From the NCBI GenBank assembly GCA_035566535.1, contig DATMRA010000002.1, positions 1 to 45,090 of the forward strand: DNA of 45,090 nt. Reading direction: 5' to 3'. The translations under genes and the position numbers were made by a program. Source of the stretch: JAFARE01 sp035566535 (lineage in GTDB: Bacteria > Chloroflexota > Dormibacteria > Aeolococcales > Aeolococcaceae). This document shows positions 33,106 through 41,322 of the stretch, piece by piece. The notes under the pieces were generated by a model that did no database searches, was not told where the DNA came from, and worked only from the letters and a program-made list of their open reading frames with translations. Each line of letters opens with the position of its first letter. Position 1 is the stretch's first letter.

Positions 33106-33243
33106 GGCAGGGGTAGAGGTCCCTTCGGCGGTCGCGGTCGGACCCCCGCTGGGGGCCCGCCGCTCGCACTCGCCGAGCCCTGCGCTCCGAGCACGGACCG
33201 GCTCGGCTCCGTGACGTCCCCCTCCGGGACCTCACCGCCTGCC
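33106..33243 (-). repeat. Structured 138-bp element, copy 2
   Basis: On the minus strand, 15 nt after the rpsR stop and in the same orientation as rpsR; the partner of the element at 17224. Segments 19-46 and 57-88 (element coordinates) match almost perfectly between copies. The terminal hairpin here is CCCCC-AGC-GGGGG where copy 1 has GCGGC-AGC-GCCGC. The base is extended by GGTCCCGTCGGCAGG pairing with CCTGCCGATCGGGGCC (33096-33111 with 33239-33253). Unlike copy 1, no T tract follows. Confidence 0.8.
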
Positions 33244-33258
33244 GACGGGACCGTCCTC

Positions 33259-33489
33259 CTAGCGAACTTCTGCGGCGAAAGGCAGTAGTGCGATATGGCG
33301 GGCGCGCTTCAGCGCCACAGTCAGCCGGCGCTGGTGGCGCGCACACGTTCCCGTCATCCTTCGGGGCAGGATCTTGCCCCGATCGGACAGGTAGCGGCGC
33401 AGGCGCGCCACCTCCTTGTAGTCGATGATCTCGGTGTGCTCGAGGCAGAAGCTGCACACCTTGCGTCTGCGGCGGTCGAAATCAGGCAT
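33259..33489 (-). CDS. rpsR: 30S ribosomal protein S18
   Basis: 76 residues. Signature IDYKEVARLRRYLSDRGKILPRRMTGTCARHQRRL and the C-terminal RARHIALLPF are S18. The N-terminus keeps CSFC plus a later Cys in TGTC and a His, the zinc-binding (C+) form. S18 binds S6 on the 30S platform, whose gene is first in this operon. It begins 14 nt after ssb and is the last ribosomal gene here; rplI does not follow. Confidence 0.97.
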   Translation of the reverse strand: MPDFDRRRRKVCSFCLEHTEIIDYKEVARLRRYLSDRGKILPRRMTGTCARHQRRLTVALKRARHIALLPFAAEVR

Positions 33490-33503
33490 CCAGCAAGAAT
33501 CCT

Positions 33504-33950
33504 CTAGAAGGGAATGTCATCCGGGTCGACATCGCCGCCGACCGCGGCGGGCTCAGGGACCGCGGAGGGCGTCCCGGCTGTGGCCGCAGGAGCACCATCC
33601 TGGCGGCTGTCCAGGAATTGGACATCATTGGCGTTTACTTCGGTGCGATAGCGCTTCTGGCCGCTCTGCGCGTCGTCCCACGAGCGCGTTTGCAGCCGGC
33701 CTTCCACATAGACCAGGCGACCTTTCTGAAGGTACTGGCTGCAGAGTTCGGCCAGCTTGCGGTTGCCCTGGTTCCAAACGACGACGTCGTGGAAGTCTGT
33801 GAATTCCTTGCGCTCGCCGCTCGCGTCACTTCCCCAGCGGTTGGTTGCGATGGCGAGATTGCAGACGGGCGTTCCACTGGGCGTGTAGCGCAGCTCGGGG
33901 TCGCGCGTCAGCCTGCCGATGAGCATCACCCTGTTGAGAGAACCCGCCAT
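33504..33950 (-). CDS. ssb: Single-stranded DNA-binding protein
   Basis: 148 residues. OB-fold domain of about 110 residues (SLNRVMLIGRLTRDPELRYTPSG, TDFHDVVVWNQGNRKLAELC, QKGRLVYVEGRLQTRSW). A short flexible Ala/Pro linker leads to the acidic tip DPDDIPF that binds partner proteins. Standard bacterial SSB. The ATG at 33950 shares a base with the rpsF stop (TGATG); a GTG one codon earlier is possible. Classic rpsF-ssb-rpsR order. Confidence 0.97.
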   Translation of the reverse strand: MAGSLNRVMLIGRLTRDPELRYTPSGTPVCNLAIATNRWGSDASGERKEFTDFHDVVVWNQGNRKLAELCSQYLQKGRLVYVEGRLQTRSWDDAQSGQKRYRTEVNANDVQFLDSRQDGAPAATAGTPSAVPEPAAVGGDVDPDDIPF

Positions 33951-34417
33951 CACTCGTCTCCTTCGTCGTCGCTTGCACTCGGGACTTCATCGAGAGCGTC
34001 CTCGCCTTCATCTTCCTCTCTTCCCACGGACCCGGTCACGACATCCTCCTCTGCCGCCGCAGCCTCGGTCAGGTCCGGCTGCACCAGGAGCGCCTCCTCC
34101 TCTATGTCGCCGTCCGGTTCGGGCATCGGCCCCTCGTGGATCACCAGAAGGTGACGAAAGACGGTGTCGTGGATTCGCAGGGCGCGCTCGACCTCGCCGA
34201 CCTTCGATCCGTCCAGATGCAGGGCGACCAGCACGTAGTGCCCGTCGCGCAATCGCTGCACCTCGTAGGCCAGACGTCGCTTGCCCCAGAGTGTCGTCTT
34301 CACGATCTCGCCACCCTGCGCTTCGACGATGCCGCGAACCGACTTCACGGTCGCGCGTAGCGCCTCATCGTCCAGCTCCGGCCGGACGATGTACATGAGT
34401 TCGTAGTCGCGCACCAT
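33950..34417 (-). CDS. rpsF: 30S ribosomal protein S6 with long acidic tail
   Basis: 155 residues. The first 95 are the S6 domain (YELMYIVRPELDDEAL, GGEIVKTTLWGKRRLAYEV, GHYVLVALHLDGS, LRIHDTVFRHLLVIHE). The last 55 are strongly acidic (EEEALL, EEDVVTGSVGREEDEGEDALDE, DDEGDE), longer than the glutamate tail of E. coli S6 but encoded in the gene. A textbook Shine-Dalgarno (AAAGGAGGTGGG) precedes the ATG. A structured leader at 34450-34501 lies just upstream. Confidence 0.96.
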   Translation of the reverse strand: MVRDYELMYIVRPELDDEALRATVKSVRGIVEAQGGEIVKTTLWGKRRLAYEVQRLRDGHYVLVALHLDGSKVGEVERALRIHDTVFRHLLVIHEGPMPEPDGDIEEEALLVQPDLTEAAAAEEDVVTGSVGREEDEGEDALDEVPSASDDEGDE

Positions 34418-34449
34418 GCGCTCCCACCTCCTTTCCTCTGGCCTTGCGA

Positions 34450-34501
34450 CACCCGGATCTCAAGCGCCGCCGAGGTGTATCGAGGCGGACTCCACCGGGT
34501 G
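34450..34501 (-). promoter_or_regulatory. Structured 5' leader of rpsF (candidate S6:S18 autoregulatory motif)
   Basis: CACCCGG (34495-34501 on minus) pairs perfectly with CCGGGTG (34450-34456), and CCGCC (34484-34488) pairs with GGCGG (34467-34471) inside it, leaving an asymmetric internal loop and a 12-nt apical loop. It ends 32 nt before the rpsF ATG. In many bacteria the S6:S18 dimer binds a stem with CCG in this leader and represses the operon; position and layout fit, the exact CCG box is not verified. Confidence 0.55.
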
Positions 34502-34562
34502 CAGGAAAGCTTGTGAATGACATGCCCACACGGGCAAACGCAGTCTAACAGGCTGCAGAACG

Positions 34563-35717
34563 TCAGCCGGTTGCGGGGAGCACGCCGACAGCCACTGGGT
34601 CGTGGCCGATCAACGTCTGGGCGCCCGTTGCGACTTTGACCAGCGAGATCGAGTCGTACTGGCTTGATGGACCTCCGCCCATCGTGTGGCCCACGAGAAG
34701 CGTGGAATCGTCGAGCCAGATGACCGGCAGCGTCCCCACGGGTGCGACGCTGGACCATCTGCCGCTATTCGTGGCTGCAACCCAAATGCGCTGGTATGAC
34801 CAGCCGACGTCTCCGCTCGAGTTGACCATCGCGGTCCCGACAGCGAGAGCAGCGCCGTCGGCGGAGAGCGTGAGGTCTCCAAGTTGGAGTGACGGCGCGG
34901 GGTTGGGCAGCGTTCGCGATGACCCGTCCGGCAGCGACACGGCGAGGCCCTGATTGCCCGACGTTGCGCATACAAAAGCGCCGTTCGGCCTGTCCGAGGG
35001 GAGGCTCGCAGCTGGACAGCCGTTTGCGATCGGGCCGATAACGCCGGAATTCACATCGACCAATGAGGGATTGAGCCCCCGGAAATTCAGGAACGGCCCG
35101 ACGCCGCCGAGGCCGATCGGAGTGTGAGATACCCACAGGCCGCCGTTGGTCCAGGCGAATGGCAGCAGGAAGCCGGTGGGATCTGCCGGCACGTCGAGCA
35201 GAGGGTCTGGTGACCCCCCTACATGGGCGACAAACACACGCGACGCGTATGTCGTCCCGGACGAGTTGATCCCTACCGCGTACCCGTATGCGACCTCGCC
35301 TTCGTTGGGCGATATCGTCAGACCCAACGCAGAGCCGTACATGGTCGAGAGATCCGGAAGAAGCAGCGTCGTCACGGTGTGGATGCTGCCGTCCGCCGCG
35401 ACGGCTTTTACGTCGGTGCCGTCGACGAAATACACGTGATGCCCGACTACCGGCAGATTCACATTCCACGGATTGTCTGGAACCGCCACCGAAGCAACGA
35501 TCGTTCCATCGAGACGCATGACATGCAGCACCTCGACGGTGCCGTCGACGCTGCGCACCGTGGCGGTGAGTGCGACGCTCGGTAATGGCATGGGGGTGGC
35601 GCTGACCGCGACGGAACCGCTCGCCGTACTCGTTGCGCCGGCACTGGAACTAGAGCCGCCGCATGAGGCGATCGCCAGCGCAGCGATGCCGGCTGCGAGC
35701 GTCAGCGTGTGGGCCAC
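34563..35717 (-). CDS. Lipoprotein with propeller-like repeats, unknown function
   Basis: 384 residues, GTG start. Signal peptide with lipobox LAIASCGGSSSS, so it is anchored outside the membrane. A Ser/Thr/Ala linker precedes a domain built of repeated strands such as TATVRSVDGTVEVLHVMRLDGTIV, VGHHVYFVDGTDVKAVAADGSI and GLTISPNEGEVAYGY, the pattern of a beta-propeller (WD40-like/TolB-like). No catalytic motif is seen. It begins 20 nt after the 3' end of the tRNA-Val gene, same strand, and may be read from the same promoter. Confidence 0.8.
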   Translation of the reverse strand: MAHTLTLAAGIAALAIASCGGSSSSAGATSTASGSVAVSATPMPLPSVALTATVRSVDGTVEVLHVMRLDGTIVASVAVPDNPWNVNLPVVGHHVYFVDGTDVKAVAADGSIHTVTTLLLPDLSTMYGSALGLTISPNEGEVAYGYAVGINSSGTTYASRVFVAHVGGSPDPLLDVPADPTGFLLPFAWTNGGLWVSHTPIGLGGVGPFLNFRGLNPSLVDVNSGVIGPIANGCPAASLPSDRPNGAFVCATSGNQGLAVSLPDGSSRTLPNPAPSLQLGDLTLSADGAALAVGTAMVNSSGDVGWSYQRIWVAATNSGRWSSVAPVGTLPVIWLDDSTLLVGHTMGGGPSSQYDSISLVKVATGAQTLIGHDPVAVGVLPATG

Positions 35718-35737
35718 GTCACGATCTTCCCGAAGAA

Positions 35738-35814
35738 TGGTGGTCAGCGGGGGGCTCGAACCCTCGACCTCGCGGATGTGAACCGCGCGCTCTAACCAAC
35801 TGAGCTAGCTGACC
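35738..35814 (-). tRNA. tRNA-Val (anticodon CAC)
   Basis: 77 nt including encoded CCA. Acceptor GGTCAGC pairs with GCTGACC; D stem GCTC/GAGC with AGTTGGTTA loop; anticodon stem CGCGG/CCGCG with loop TTCACAT, so anticodon CAC (35778-35780) reading GUG; T loop TTCGAGC. The T stem GAGGG/CCCCC has one A-C mismatch at the 50-64 pair. It lies between gcvH and the lipoprotein gene. Confidence 0.93.
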
Positions 35815-35826
35815 GCACCGCTAACG

Positions 35827-35832
35827 AGTTTA
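35827..35832 (-). promoter_or_regulatory. -10-like TAAACT of tRNA-Val
   Basis: CATAAACT ends 12 nt before the tRNA 5' end, a normal distance for a tRNA promoter. No clear -35. Confidence 0.45.
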
Positions 35833-35878
35833 TGACCCAGTAGCTGCGAGGCGAAAGCACACCGCGACTCCTGTGCGA

Positions 35879-36262
35879 CTAGCCCGCTGTCAGCTGCTCG
35901 TACGCGCGCTCGTCGAGCAGTTCGGTGCCGCCGTCTGTCGTTGGTTCGAGGCGCAGCATCCAGCCTGCTCCGTAGGGGTCGCTGTTCACCAGGTCGGGAT
36001 TCTCGGTGAGGCTCGTGTTGACCTCGGCGACGGTGCCGCCCACGGGTGCATAGAGATCGCTGGCCGCTTTGACGGATTCGATGACCCCGAATTTGTCTCC
36101 GGCTTTGAGCGTCGCCCCCACCGAGGGGAGCTCCAGGAAGATGACGTCGCCGAGCTGGTTCTGGGCGTGGTCGCTGATGCCGATCGTGGCGGCAGCACCG
36201 TCGCGGCGCACCCACTCGTGGCTGGACGTGAAGCGATAGGCGGCGAGGTCGGCCACGGTCAT
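35879..36262 (-). CDS. gcvH: Glycine cleavage system H protein
   Basis: 127 residues. Lipoyl carrier shuttling the aminomethyl group between P, T and L proteins. The lipoylated lysine is in GVIESVKAASDLYAPVGG (about residue 62); YRFTSSHEWVRRDG and GISDHAQNQLGDVIFLELP are family-standard. AAAGGAGG sits inside the end of gcvT and drives the ATG at 36262, which overlaps the gcvT stop as ATGA. Confidence 0.97.
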   Translation of the reverse strand: MTVADLAAYRFTSSHEWVRRDGAAATIGISDHAQNQLGDVIFLELPSVGATLKAGDKFGVIESVKAASDLYAPVGGTVAEVNTSLTENPDLVNSDPYGAGWMLRLEPTTDGGTELLDERAYEQLTAG

Positions 36263-37347
36263 CCTCCTTTGGGGCGCCGGTAGAAGGGAAGAGCCACCTG
36301 CTCGGCGGCGACGATGGTGCCGCGGATGTCCACGAACAGCGGCGTGCTTGGGGTCACGTTCGGCGCCACAGAGGCGGTGGCGACGCCATGCCCGAGTGTG
36401 AAGCTGAAGGTGCCGCTCGTGACTTCGCCGACCACTCGGTCGTCGACCAGGACGGGCTGGCTGTGGCGCGCGATCGTGCGGCCGGGGAGGCGCAGCCCGA
36501 TGAATCGCCTTGGCGGGTTCTTGGGGTCGATGGCTCGGAGCGCGGCAGCCCCGACGAAGTCGCCCTTGTCGAGCTTCACCGTCCAGCCTAGGCCGCAGCT
36601 GTACGGATCGGTCCCTTCGTCCATGTCCTGGCCGTAGAGGCGAAGCCCGGCCTCGAGCCGGAGCGTGTCGCGCGCTCCCAGCCCACAAGGCACCAGACCC
36701 TGGCCGCCGCCCGCCTCGAGCAGCGCATCCCAGAGGGACGCCGCCACGTCGGCGAGGACATAGAGCTCGAACCCGTCCTCGCCCGTGTACCCGGTTCTGG
36801 AAAGCCGGGCAGCCACGCCGGCGACGTCGCCGAAGGTCGCGTGAAAGGGCCGCACCGCAGCCAGGTCGACATCGGTGAGCGTGCCCAGGATCTCCACGGC
36901 TCGAGGACCCTGGACGGCCAGGAGCGCGCACTCGTCGCTCTCGTCCTCGACGTCCGCGCCATCGACGAGCTGGCTGAGCATCCACGCGACATCCTTCTGC
37001 CGGCAAGCCGCATTCACCACGACCATGCACGAGTCGGCGTCGCGATACACGACCACGTCGTCAACGATCCCACCATGTTCATTGCACATCACCGAGTAGA
37101 CCGCACCCCCCACGGCCACGCGCTGCAAATCGTTGGTGATCAGCTGTTGTACCGCTGTCTCGGCGCCCTCTCCTGAGAAGCGCACTTCGCCCATATGCGA
37201 CAGGTCGAACAGCCCCGCGCGCGTTCGAACAGCCATATGCTCCTCGCGGATGCTCGAGTACTGCAGCGGCATGTCGTAGCCGCCGAATTCGACCATGTGG
37301 GCTCCGAGGGCCACATGCCGGTCGTACAGCGGTGTGCGAGCGGCCAT
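36259..37347 (-). CDS. gcvT: Glycine cleavage system aminomethyltransferase (T protein)
   Basis: 362 residues. Transfers the methylene of the H-protein-bound intermediate to tetrahydrofolate. Starts MAARTPLYDRHVALGAHM; FGGYDMPLQYSSIREEH, LFDLSHMGEVRFSG, YTGEDGFELYV and RDTLRLEAGLRLYGQDMDEGTDP are the expected folate-binding and core motifs. The start at 37347 is chosen over an upstream MVRTRL since the family begins here. TAGACT lies 10 nt before it. gcvP genes are absent from the window although the pathway feeds the folate pool served by folD. Confidence 0.95.
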   Translation of the reverse strand: MAARTPLYDRHVALGAHMVEFGGYDMPLQYSSIREEHMAVRTRAGLFDLSHMGEVRFSGEGAETAVQQLITNDLQRVAVGGAVYSVMCNEHGGIVDDVVVYRDADSCMVVVNAACRQKDVAWMLSQLVDGADVEDESDECALLAVQGPRAVEILGTLTDVDLAAVRPFHATFGDVAGVAARLSRTGYTGEDGFELYVLADVAASLWDALLEAGGGQGLVPCGLGARDTLRLEAGLRLYGQDMDEGTDPYSCGLGWTVKLDKGDFVGAAALRAIDPKNPPRRFIGLRLPGRTIARHSQPVLVDDRVVGEVTSGTFSFTLGHGVATASVAPNVTPSTPLFVDIRGTIVAAEQVALPFYRRPKGG

Positions 37348-37478
37348 GGATCCGCGGAGTCTAGTACGTACCATTAGCCGCCCTCCGAGCACTGGAGCAC
37401 GACGTTCTGTCCAGCATCATCCTCGCCGCCATCGCCGCGGCCGCGCTCGCGCTCTGCTGCGCCCTCGCACTGCTCTTC

Positions 37479-39830
37479 GTGCGCCGCCGGTTGCTCGGCA
37501 CCTCGCTGCCCCGCACGAGGGGAAGCCTCGTGGCGCCGGGCCTCGCAGCCCCGGTCACGATCGCCCGGGACGCGGTCGGAGTGCCCCACATCGACGCGGA
37601 ATCGATGGTGGACGCCGTCTTCGCCTTGGGGTTCGCCCACGCCCAGGACCGTCTCTGGCAGCTGGAGATGACGCGACGCGTGGCGCTGGGTCGCGTGAGC
37701 GAGATCGTTGGCGCAGACGGCATTGCCATCGACCGCTTCGTCCGGCGTCTGGGGCTGCTCCGCGTCGCCGCCGCCGAGGAGCGGCAAGCCGGAACGGAGG
37801 TCTGCCGCATGCTCGAGGCGTACGCGGCCGGTGTGAACGCGATCATCGGCGCCGGCCGGACGCTGCCGTTGGAGTTCCGCCTGCTGAAGACGCATCCGGA
37901 ACCCTGGCTGCCGGTGCACAGCATCCTGGCCGCCAAATTGCTCGCGCTGGGGTTGAGCCTCAACTGGGACACGGAACTGCAGCGCCTGGAGCTGCTGCGC
38001 GCCATCGGACCCGAGAAGGCGGCCAAGCTGGACGTCGTCTACCCGGATGCCAACCCGACCATTCTCAGCGACACGGTTCAAGCGGCAGGCTCGGGCGTGG
38101 CACGTGAGCGGCTGGCGGCAATGTTCGCCGAGGCCGCGCGCTGGATCCCCTCGGCGGGCGGAGCGAGCAACTCATGGGTGGTATCTGCGGATCGCAGCGC
38201 CACTGGACGGCCGATCCTCTGCAACGATCCTCATCTGGCGCCGTCGCTGCCATCTATCTGGTACGCGGCTCACGTGCGCGCCGGCGACGACTTCGAATCG
38301 ACCGGCGTCACGATGCCGGGCATTCCTCTGGTGGTCATCGGCCACAACCGTCGCGTTGCGTGGGGGTTCACCAACTCATTCGCGGATTGCCAGGACCTGG
38401 TGATCGAGGAGTTCAACGCGCCGTCGGCGGAGCGCTATCGCACGGAGCGCGGCTTCGAGCGCACGCGCATGGTCCGCGAGATCATCCACGTCAAGGGCGC
38501 CTCGGACGAGGTGGAGGAGGTGGTCATCACGCGCCATGGCCCGATCGTGGACCGCATCGAAGACCCGGCGCGAAACGTGTGGCGCGGCCTCGCGCTGCAA
38601 TGGACAGCGCTGACTCCGGGCGGGTCTATGGAGAGTCTTCTGAGATTGCAGCGAGCGTCGGATTGGGACAGCTTCCGCGAAGCGTTCGCCACCCTCGACG
38701 CCCCGTCACAGAACGCCGTGTACGCCGACGTCGATGGCCACATCGGCTATGTGCTCTGCGGCCGTGTCCCCGTGCGTCGCCGGGCGCCGAGTGGGCTGCC
38801 CGTGCCCGGGTGGAGCGGCGACGCGTTGTGGACGCGATTCCTGTCCGTGCAGGAGATGCCGTCGATACTGGATCCGCTCGACGGTGTGATCATCACTGCA
38901 AACAATCGCATCGTCGGTGAGAGCTTCCCGCACTACATCGGATCCGATTACATGAGCGGATACCGTGCTCTCCGGCTGAAAGAGCTCCTTGATGGCGATA
39001 CGCTGCAGACGGCCGACATGGCGCGCATTCAGCTGGATGTCGTGTCGCCGCCGGCCCGCCAGGTCGCACGGCTCCTGCAGAGCATGAGCTGCACGTCGCC
39101 GGCGGCCGAACGCGTGCGCGCCCGGCTCGCTGCGTGGGACGGGGCAATGCTGCCCGACCGCATCGAGCCGACGCTCTACGAGGCTTTCGTGGCGCGGCTC
39201 GCCGAGCATTCGCTGCGTCCGCTCTGCGGCGACGCCTGGCGGATCGTCGCCGGGGTGGACCTGACCCACCCGGTATTCGAGTACCCGGGGAACCTGGCCG
39301 GACGCCTCACTCCATCGCTGCTCGACCGGTGGGAACGGGACGATATGGCGATGCTCGGCGGCGTCACCACGTGGCCGGACGTCGTCTCGCAGGCGCTCGG
39401 TGATGCGTGGGCCGATCTCCGCCGGCGCTTCGGCAGGCGCACGCGTCGCTGGCGCTGGGGTCGGGTGCACGCGCTACCGCTGGTGCACGTCGTCGGCCGC
39501 CGCCGCCCCCTCGGGTTGATCTTCAACGCGGGTCGCCTTCGCGTCGGCGGCAGCATCGACACGGTGATGGCCACTGCATTCATGCCGGGCGACCCGTTCG
39601 CGACGCGCCTCTTCGCTCCGTCGTGGCGCCAGGTGATCGACGTCGGCGCCTGGGATGCATGCACCGGCGTGCTCTACCCGGGTCAGTCCGGACAGCCCGG
39701 GTCGCGTCACTATCGCAACCTGCGCACACGGTGGAGCCGAAACCGGCAGTTCCCGCTTCCGTGGAGCGCGGACTCGGTGCGCAAGCTCGCGCGCTCCAGG
39801 CTCACACTGCGACCCGGCCCGCCGCGATGA
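37479..39830 (+). CDS. Penicillin acylase-family N-terminal nucleophile hydrolase
   Basis: 783 residues from GTG 37479. The family matures by self-cleavage into alpha and beta chains; the beta chain starts at the serine of GGASNSWVVSADRSATGRP (about residue 235). IARDAVGVPHIDAESMVDA, FALGFAHAQDRLWQLEMTRR, LCNDPHLAPSLPSIWY and GVTMPGIPLVVIGHNRRVAWGFTN are classic. Substrate may be an N-acyl amino acid, acyl-homoserine lactone or beta-lactam side chain. The open frame continues upstream and encodes a hydrophobic helix (LSSIILAAIAAAALALCC) just before VRRR, the usual membrane anchor, but no ATG/GTG/TTG begins it; CTG at 37407 with GGAG at 37394-37397 is a possible start. Confidence 0.9.
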   Translation: MRRRLLGTSLPRTRGSLVAPGLAAPVTIARDAVGVPHIDAESMVDAVFALGFAHAQDRLWQLEMTRRVALGRVSEIVGADGIAIDRFVRRLGLLRVAAAEERQAGTEVCRMLEAYAAGVNAIIGAGRTLPLEFRLLKTHPEPWLPVHSILAAKLLALGLSLNWDTELQRLELLRAIGPEKAAKLDVVYPDANPTILSDTVQAAGSGVARERLAAMFAEAARWIPSAGGASNSWVVSADRSATGRPILCNDPHLAPSLPSIWYAAHVRAGDDFESTGVTMPGIPLVVIGHNRRVAWGFTNSFADCQDLVIEEFNAPSAERYRTERGFERTRMVREIIHVKGASDEVEEVVITRHGPIVDRIEDPARNVWRGLALQWTALTPGGSMESLLRLQRASDWDSFREAFATLDAPSQNAVYADVDGHIGYVLCGRVPVRRRAPSGLPVPGWSGDALWTRFLSVQEMPSILDPLDGVIITANNRIVGESFPHYIGSDYMSGYRALRLKELLDGDTLQTADMARIQLDVVSPPARQVARLLQSMSCTSPAAERVRARLAAWDGAMLPDRIEPTLYEAFVARLAEHSLRPLCGDAWRIVAGVDLTHPVFEYPGNLAGRLTPSLLDRWERDDMAMLGGVTTWPDVVSQALGDAWADLRRRFGRRTRRWRWGRVHALPLVHVVGRRRPLGLIFNAGRLRVGGSIDTVMATAFMPGDPFATRLFAPSWRQVIDVGAWDACTGVLYPGQSGQPGSRHYRNLRTRWSRNRQFPLPWSADSVRKLARSRLTLRPGPPR

Positions 39831-40483
39831 CCCGGCGTCGCAGTGCCGAGCAAGGCCTGTTCCGGGGCTGCTGCATGGCTGTCGTCCTGCTGCTGGCGCT
39901 GCTCGGCTTCGCTGCGTTCGCGGTTGACCGTGCGGTGGCTGCGCCGGATCTCGGCGCACCTCCCGGCGGCAGGGACGACGGCGAGTCGCAGCTGGCGGTC
40001 GCGGTCACCCTGGGGGCGCAACTGCTCGCCGAGCTCGCGGCGCAGCCACACGGCGTGGTCACGCTCACCGAGCACGACCTCACGGTCATTGCCGCGCAGA
40101 ACAATCCGCATCCGGATCGGTACCACAACGTGATGGCCCGTGTGCGCAACAACCTCATCGCGGTGTCGGCGAACACGGCACTCGGTCCGATGACCGTGAC
40201 GGTGGTGGCTCACGTCGGTGTCACCCTGCAGCAGATTGGGCCGGCGCCCCAGCTGGCGGCCAGTGTGACGGAGGTGGACGTGGGTTACCTGCACCTTCCC
40301 GGCTGGCTGCAGGATCGACTCGTCGGCTCGCCGACGATCATGCTGGATCCGCTGTTCAACAACACTGCGGCGCTGCGTGCGCTGCGGGCCAGCATCGAGT
40401 GCGTCGTGGTCGCCCCTGACGGCGTTCGCATCGGGGTGCACCGTCCCGGGACAGCCGCCGACGCAGGCGTCTGCGGGGCATAG
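39827..40483 (+). CDS. Membrane-anchored extracytoplasmic protein, unknown function
   Basis: 218 residues. An N-terminal helix (GCCMAVVLLLALLGFAAFAV) anchors a domain outside the cell. The region LTEHDLTVIAAQN ... NNLIAVSANTALGPMTVTVVAHVGV ... VGYLHLPGWLQDRLVG has the pattern of YpmS/DUF2140 or LmeA-like lipid-binding domains (a helix with LTE, long strands, then a G-x-L-x-LP turn). That resemblance is by eye and tentative. The ATG overlaps the penicillin acylase stop as ATGA, so the two are coupled. Confidence 0.75.
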   Translation: MTRRRSAEQGLFRGCCMAVVLLLALLGFAAFAVDRAVAAPDLGAPPGGRDDGESQLAVAVTLGAQLLAELAAQPHGVVTLTEHDLTVIAAQNNPHPDRYHNVMARVRNNLIAVSANTALGPMTVTVVAHVGVTLQQIGPAPQLAASVTEVDVGYLHLPGWLQDRLVGSPTIMLDPLFNNTAALRALRASIECVVVAPDGVRIGVHRPGTAADAGVCGA

Positions 40484-40494
40484 TTCGTCTGGCC

Positions 40495-41322
40495 ATGCGT
40501 CTGCAGGAGATTCTCGAGTGGAGCGCGCATCTCGCAGGATGCGACGACGTGCCCGCCGATTCGCAGGTGTACATCGAAGCCGACCACGACGTGAAGCGAG
40601 TCTTGTTCGGCATCGACATCGACGCCGGCGAGCTGCTGTACGCGCGCGACGCCGGCTACGACGCGGTGATCGCACATCATCCGGTCGGCGACCGCGCACG
40701 CACGGACTTTGCGCGCGTCGTCTGGCGGCAGGTCGATCAGATGGTGGCGGAGGGCGTTCCCCGTGACGACGCGGAATCCGCCGTCGCTGCTCGAGTTGAC
40801 GCTCCCCACCGCGCCGTGCACATGGGGAACGTCAACCGGATCGTCGACACTGCACGGCTGATCGGCCTGCCGCTGGCCAGCATCCATCTCGCCTGTGACC
40901 TGATCGGCCGGCAGGCGATCGTCGACCTGCTGGAGCAGCGCGCGGCCCCGAGCTCAACGGTGCGCGACGCCATCGCGTGGATCGAAGAATTCCCCGAAAT
41001 GGAAGCCGGGCATACCCGCCCCGAAGCGTGGCTGGGTGACGAGTCCGCTCGGCTCGGCCGCTACACGGTGGCGATGGCGGGAGGGACAAACGGTGGGCAT
41101 CCCGTCTTTCGTGAGTACTTCCGCGCCGGTGTCGACACGATCTTCGCGATGCACATCGCCGAGGACGACCTCAGGAGGCTGCGTGACGATCCACTCTCGA
41201 ACGGGCGAGCGCTCGTCGTCACCGGGCACATGAGCACGGACAGCATCGGAATCAATCGAGTCATCTCGGGACTGGAGGAGCGCGGTATCTCGGTGACCCG
41301 CACCAGCGGCATCGTCGGTTAA
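40495..41322 (+). CDS. NIF3/YqfO family dinuclear metal-centre protein (DUF34)
   Basis: 275 residues. The metal-binding histidine pair is in DAVIAHHPVGDRA (about residue 60), with FGIDIDAGELLYARDAGYD before it and VVTGHMSTDSIGINRVISGL at the C-terminus, where the family usually reads GH-x-x-x-E. The replacement of the usual acidic residue makes this a divergent member. Members form hexamers; biochemical role debated. It begins 11 nt after the previous gene and overlaps the convergent glycosidase by 4 nt. Confidence 0.82.
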   Translation: MRLQEILEWSAHLAGCDDVPADSQVYIEADHDVKRVLFGIDIDAGELLYARDAGYDAVIAHHPVGDRARTDFARVVWRQVDQMVAEGVPRDDAESAVAARVDAPHRAVHMGNVNRIVDTARLIGLPLASIHLACDLIGRQAIVDLLEQRAAPSSTVRDAIAWIEEFPEMEAGHTRPEAWLGDESARLGRYTVAMAGGTNGGHPVFREYFRAGVDTIFAMHIAEDDLRRLRDDPLSNGRALVVTGHMSTDSIGINRVISGLEERGISVTRTSGIVG

